Origin: Macrobrachium rosenbergii
Lineage: Eukaryota; Arthropoda; Malacostraca; Decapoda; Palaemonidae
Direction: 5' to 3'
Assembly: GCF_040412425.1 (NCBI RefSeq)
Contig: NC_089756.1
Location: 10,192,226-10,256,225, forward strand
DNA: 64,000 nucleotides
The stretch's first letter is position 1. The number at the start of each line of letters is the position of its first letter. A program made the position numbers and the translations under genes. The notes beneath the pieces were generated by a model, which saw only the letters and a program-made list of their open reading frames with translations, ran no database searches and had not been told where the DNA came from. Below are positions 58,689-64,000 of the stretch, one piece after another.

Positions 58689-61600
58689 TGGGTGGTGGGT
58701 TGCCTGTCGAAATAATGAAATTATCAACCAGAACAATGCCTTAACAAATTAAATCAAAGAAATATATCTCGATTTTGTTCTATAATTCTACTAATAAAAC
58801 AATTACTATTCTGCTGTATCAGTTCCTGTTGAGTCAGGTTATGAGATCAAAGTTCAGCTATTTCTAATCATCACTCTGATAATGCTGATCACGGATGTTT
58901 CAGTTCACCTCAGGTGCGTTGTCAGGGCCCTGCCTTTGCAATTTCTTTTAATACATAACTTTTATTTCACCAATGACACAGTGTCTCATGAATTGCTTGC
59001 AAATAAATCAAACCAATATTCTCACCAATGCTAAATTTCCTAATTTTGGATTCCATTTTCATCGGAAAAGTGATATGACAATTAAGAAAATATCAATTGT
59101 CATTCGGTGCAAAATATTAAAACAGAAAATGAATAAACTTCGGAAGCAGAGTAGTATCTGAATTGGCTTAAAAGCACTCATGAAAACAACTCACGAGCAA
59201 AATATAGGAAAATAATAGGCCTAGTCGACAAGATTACAAACAAACTAACAGTTACAAAACTTAAACTTTATATTGATATTAAAAACACAACAGCAGGTCT
59301 TTCCATGTAGCTCAGTCGATTTAGGAATGGCTGGGATTCCTACCGAGAGGTCTCTGGTAGCGAATGGCTGAATAGAGGTCTGACAAGGTAATTTACCAGT
59401 TCTTTATAACCGACTGGGTCGTTCATTAGTACGAGTAGTGTATGAAGGGAAACTCACTTCTGATCGTTGCGAAGTCTCGCTTGCACTTCATTCATTATTT
59501 TGATATCGCTTGAAGTCAAAGTAGTATTGTTGGAAATATAACACTTGGATTATTCCATTAAAAAAATACTAGTTCAAATGCTATTTGTTTCAATATGACT
59601 TGTCTAAACTGCTTCAATAGCATTCGTCAAAAGCATAAAGGGGCAGATTCACACATGTACTGTCAAATATTAATATTTTCGGAGTTCTCGTGCGTATGGT
59701 AATTTTAAAGTGACTCCACAAAGTATCAGAGACAAAAATTTATTTCAACAACCTGTTACGAGAGATCAGTGTGTTATAAGAGATGTAAATTAGTAAAATA
59801 GGGCATTATCACTCTGCGGGGTTTATGAATGGGAATTAGAAACAACATTCGAGTCAATTCACACCTCTCGGCACTGACGTCACACTATCATCCATCCATT
59901 AAAACACACACACACACACACACACACATGATAAACTAGATTTCCAGAACAGCCGAAATTCTACACCCGGGATACTAATTTCTCTTGAAACTGGGGGGGT
60001 AAAACCCAGTTTAAGCCTCTGAGTAATTTTACAAGATCCATAACGAAGATATTCTATTGTACATAAAAACAAGCACAGCTTTTTTTGTTCCCATCCATTA
60101 CTTGAATGATGTTAAAGGGAAGTCTAGAGAGAGCTGTGATGTGCCCCAGTGAAAGATTACGAAGGCAAAACAAGGCGAGGGAAATAATTTTAAATGAACC
60201 ACAATTCTTTCGTCTGATTCACGCTCGAGAGAGCTCCGTTCACCATGTCATCACACTCTCGGCCTCACCTTTAAGCATAAATGACCTCTGCCGAATTCAG
60301 ATCAGTTTCTGGTCTAAAGTCGATAAGCCTTCCCAATTCTGACGGTTGGCCACGTCTACGGGCATCGTTCAGCTCTCGGTCTAGAAAGTGGTTCAGCAGC
60401 GCTTTGCGTTCGACGAAAAAGATGAAAATGAAACCCTTGATTGAACTTTCGGGTTTTAGAGGTTCTGCTCATAACATATCTGGAAATCGACTGACGTCAT
60501 CCTAGTCAGCAACGTAAGGATGGTTTCAGTCTTAAAAGATGGTTCGGAATATTCATCATTGCGTTTTGGTTTGGATTTTAAAATTAAACTATCGAGAAAA
60601 AAAAGTGTATGAGGGAAAAACTGTTATACGTATAAGTATTTGTTACTTCATTTATTTACGTGTATTTTCCAACGGCAACCGCAACCCTCCCCCCACTATC
60701 TTCATGCAAACACCGCACTATACTTTTTTTCCCCCTACCGTACGGTTTTTTTTTTTCCAGTATACGCGGTGCTCCCAGAGGTCGAATATATCAGGTTCTC
60801 TTTCCTGAATTCAACCCACCACAGTCGACTAACCATTATGTTAATGACTCGATTTTTCAGGATACGGGTTCATGACGTTTCTCCCTAATGGAATCGATCT
60901 GGCGTCTCTCATTACCTCATCCACCATTTAACTGTTATGCGGTATCAATAACATTCATATCGTACACAATTTTAACTCATTTTGCATCTTTATCACTTGA
61001 CCACTTAATTTTCTTGGCCTTCCATTTTCTATCGCATCCAGTACGCATAAAATTATCGTTCTTCCTTCATATTCTTTCCATTCTTTAATTCCATCTCCCT
61101 TTCTGCACATAACCTCAACCCTTCGAAATGTTTTGATCAATCTTGTAACCGCTTAATAAAGTAATTTGAAGATGGTCTAGTTTTAGAAAGGGTCAATTTT
61201 CTTACACTGTGCTGGGCTGGGAGGAAAAATCCCGCTTAAATGGACCTAATCACCTGCATACTCTAATTGTTCATGGGCTTCTTACAATCAGCGTATGTCA
61301 CATGTAAGCTTCATTTGTTTATTTACTCCTCCATATAACTCGTCTTTAAGATTGTAAAAAGCTTGATGCACATAACCTCTCTAGTATTTAAACTATATTT
61401 TTCAAGTAACATTCCTCACTGATTACCTTTCTCACTAATTACAATTCTATTTATATTCCTAGCTTTAATAATAATCAAGTTTATGCCTTTATGCTCCTTG
61501 TATACGGCTGACACTTTCCTCAGACATCTTTCACGTTCACAAATGGACAGTTGTTCAGCTCATCCCCTCTTTAAAAGACGTTTTTCCCTTCCATCAATCA

Positions 61601-62553
61601 TTCCTTGATGGCCGAATCCAGCAAACCCCTCCCCCTCTCCACCCTTTCACCCCCCGCCGCCCACTACACCCAGCGGTGGATTCACCTGGTAACCTTGGCT
61701 TCTATAGTAGCTTTTCGTTCTTAGTTTTATTCTTGTCTATAATCACGTTCATAAGACGTTCCTCTGTTACTGTTGTTTTGGCCTCGTTTATAACATCGAT
61801 TTCCATAGCATTCAAATGGTTTATCGATAACTTCAATCATGGGCATTCAATTACCCTCAACTACTCATTCCATTTACTTGTAACTACGTCCTGTTAAAAT
61901 ATTCTTTTCTTCATTTCTTGGTCCTGTAATCATCCGACACGACCTCCACCTTCTCAAAATATTATTCCACATTCTAAGGACCACTTGTCCCCGTTCTCCC
62001 CAAAACCCTTTACAAACCTCTCAATTTTTCTCTCATTTTCCATCAACTTCATTAAAATTTCTCTTACTCTTCTTTGTCTTTCACTATCATATTTCTCATC
62101 GAACGATTGAAACAGCATTCTTTTCCTTTTTCTTGCAAGGCACTTACTTCCCTATTCCATCATCTGCTTCTTTTAATTCCTTCAGCTTTCAAATTCGACC
62201 GTAGTTCGCTCTCGACATCAATCTTCTTACGAAACCATCACATTTTCCCACTTATCTGCGAATTTACATTGCAGGGGAAGAAGACCAAGCGAAAGAGAAG
62301 ATGAATAGTTCTTGGTAAATGAAAAAAGTCCCGAGGGGGCGTTTCAGTGCTTGCCTGAAGAGAGAATGGAAGAACCTAGTTGCTTGGGAGTTCTCTTGTA
62401 TTACGGAATTCTGTTGTGGATGATGTGTAGGGCTGATTAGATGCTGTTTGAGAGGAAGACAGAATTGAATGGATGAAGCGACTTTAAATTTAATGTTTAT
62501 GTATAAAAATATCAAGGATGCATACACACATTTGCACATGTACTGTACATACA

Positions 62554-62559
<6 letters not shown>
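58684..62559. other. Intergenic sequence, nothing recognised
   Basis: Short ORFs only; a (CA)n tract lies at about 59903-59930 and pyrimidine-rich sequence at 60660-62250. No conserved domain was found on either strand. Confidence 0.45.

Positions 62560-62652
<93 letters not shown>
62560..62652. repeat. (TA)n microsatellite
   Basis: About 42 TA units, then TTATATATTTC. Confidence 0.98.
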
Positions 62653-62808
62653 TTCATTGCTAAGCAAAATTTTTCATTTCCAAACCCTTACCTTTGAATC
62701 ATTTGCAGAAAACTTGAGTGAATTTCAAAGACATTTTTCTTGAAATTGTTAGATTGCGAGGCAATTTGGTGAGTGAAACTGAAGTATCCTAAGAACATGA
62801 AATATCAA

Positions 62809-62810
<2 letters not shown>

Positions 62811-62883
<73 letters not shown>
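62811..62883. repeat. (TAA)n microsatellite
   Basis: About 24 TAA units without interruption. Confidence 0.98.
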
Positions 62884-62885
<2 letters not shown>

Positions 62886-63082
62886 CCAATTCGTAGGAAA
62901 ACTAAGGATGAATAATCCAACATTTAAATAATCTATGAAATCATCATTGCTTATCGAATCGATAACCATCAACCTATAATTATATATAGCCACCATATTT
63001 CGGTAACAATGGTTGTCATTTATAGAATAACATTATACTGAAAATATGGCATGATGACCGAGTAAGAAAATGCAGCCACCAA

Positions 63083-63187
63083 GGAAGAAGAAGAAGAAAG
63101 AAGAAGAAGAAGAAGAAGAAGAAGAAGAAGAAGAAGAAGAAGAAGAAGAAGAAGAAGAAGAAGAAGATTATTATTATTATTATTATT
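63083..63187. repeat. (GAA)n followed by (TTA)n microsatellite
   Basis: About 28 GAA units run directly into six TTA units. Confidence 0.97.
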
Positions 63188-63900
63188 CAAAAGATCTATT
63201 CATATGGAACAAGCCCACAAAGGAAGTCATTGACTACAAAATCAAGCTTCCAAAGTATGTGGTCATTAGAAAGAATTAGCAGAAGGTAATGGGAAATACA
63301 GAAAGAAGAGATCAGGTATCAGATTAGAAAAAAATTATAAATTAATAAATTCATAAATAAATAGTTGAGGATATAAATAAATTATCAAAATACAAGAGCT
63401 TCCAAAGAATATGGTGTTCTTTAGAAAGAATTAACGGAAGGTAATGGGAAATACAGAAAGAAGAGACGAGTTATTAAAAAAGAAAAAATATAAATGATTA
63501 AAGTTCACAAATAAACAGTTAAAAATATGAACAAATTATTAAAATACATGGTGATTGTCTAGGGTAGGAAGAAGAAGAAGAAGCCACACTAAGGAAGAAG
63601 AAGAGGAAGAAAACGAAGACGAAGAAGAAGAAGAATGGAAAAAATACGATAAAGATGGCGTGATAACAGAAATGAAGCAGAACAAGCGGCTCCACACTCA
63701 TCATCAATGATCATGCACACGGCAAGCCCTTACTACTCTCAGACACATCATCACATGATTCCATCACATCACCGGGACTGCCGACTAACTAACTGATTGC
63801 CTGTCCGGTCCCCATCTTCCTTGCTTGCCTGACTCACTCAAACAGAAGAGGAACGAACGAACGCCTGCCGCCGCCACGGCCGCGCAAGGTGTCTACTATG
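63188..63900. other. Intergenic sequence with GAA-rich patches
   Basis: A segment around CAAAGTATGTGGTCATTAGA (63250) recurs diverged at about 63400 (CAAAGAATATGGTGTTCTTT). GAA runs at 63568-63640 and 63921-63936. No gene supported. Confidence 0.5.
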
Positions 63901-64000
63901 GCTGTCTGTCTGCTCGGGACGAAGAAGAAGAAGAAGCGAGCCGAAGGCGGTCGGTCGGTCGCGCGCGGCGATGCTGTCGGCGTTTGGCCCAGGCGTACGA
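63850..64000 (+). promoter_or_regulatory. G+C-rich, CpG-rich edge, possible gene start
   Basis: Base composition changes sharply (GCCGCCGCCACGGCCGCGC, GGTCGCGCGCGGCGATG). An ATG at 63971 opens a frame MLSAFGPGVR to the window end. This could be the first exon of a plus-strand gene divergent from the methyltransferase; evidence is compositional only. Confidence 0.25.

Noticed and set aside
58521..58752. ORFs with long Arg-Glu repeats
   Set aside because: They are translations of the (GA)n microsatellite.
59297..59400. tRNA-like sequence (GTAGCTCAGTCG)
   Set aside because: Resembles an A box but no matching B box or cloverleaf could be drawn; not called a tRNA or SINE.
63070..63279. Poly-Glu/poly-Tyr ORF
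   Set aside because: Translation of adjoining GAA and TTA repeats; no other support.

Overview
The window is eukaryotic, intron-rich and mostly A+T-rich, and is dominated by transposable elements. DIRS1-like tyrosine-recombinase retrotransposons, an I-type LINE, a Penelope-like element and long simple repeats together suggest an arthropod, most likely a decapod crustacean. That assignment is an inference from repeat content; no species marker was seen.

The main host gene is on the minus strand. It encodes a METTL7/TMT1-type membrane-anchored methyltransferase. Five coding exons were rebuilt from splice sites and reading frame: 57838-57953, 34931-35091, 19698-19832, 18955-19073 and 6111-6371. 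They sum to 792 nt (263 residues plus stop) with all junction phases matching, spread over about 52 kb. At the left edge (2-217) lies the last coding exon of an unidentified plus-strand gene, convergent with it. A MADF-domain coding remnant lies at about 53.2-53.7 kb (minus).

The introns hold the transposons. Intron 4 (6372-18954) carries a full-length I-like LINE (6587-15278, 13-bp target duplication), interrupted by a TTAA-flanked piggyBac-like non-autonomous element filled with ~375-bp tandem repeats. It also carries a Penelope-like element with an inverted duplicate arm and a pogo/Tigger-like MITE. Intron 2 (19833-34930) carries DIRS element B with a younger DIRS element A inserted inside it, plus a LINE RNase H fragment. 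Intron 1 (35092-57837) carries DIRS element D, with decayed DIRS element C inserted in its 3' terminal repeat, a second satellite-bearing piggyBac-like element in its RT region and a MITE in its gag region. Further right in intron 1 are a divergent DIRS remnant (E), a tRNA-derived SINE and a cluster of fold-back elements. All the long retroelements that could be oriented as a single unit (LINE, DIRS A-E) lie in the same sense as the methyltransferase gene.

Beyond exon 1 (58-63.9 kb) only simple repeats and unassigned sequence were seen. The last ~150 bases are G+C-rich and may be the start of another gene. No new gene system was found. The most interesting points are the DIRS terminus only 17 nt from a coding exon, the recurrent DIRS-in-DIRS nesting, the satellite-carrying TTAA elements and the LINE/SINE shared 3' tail.
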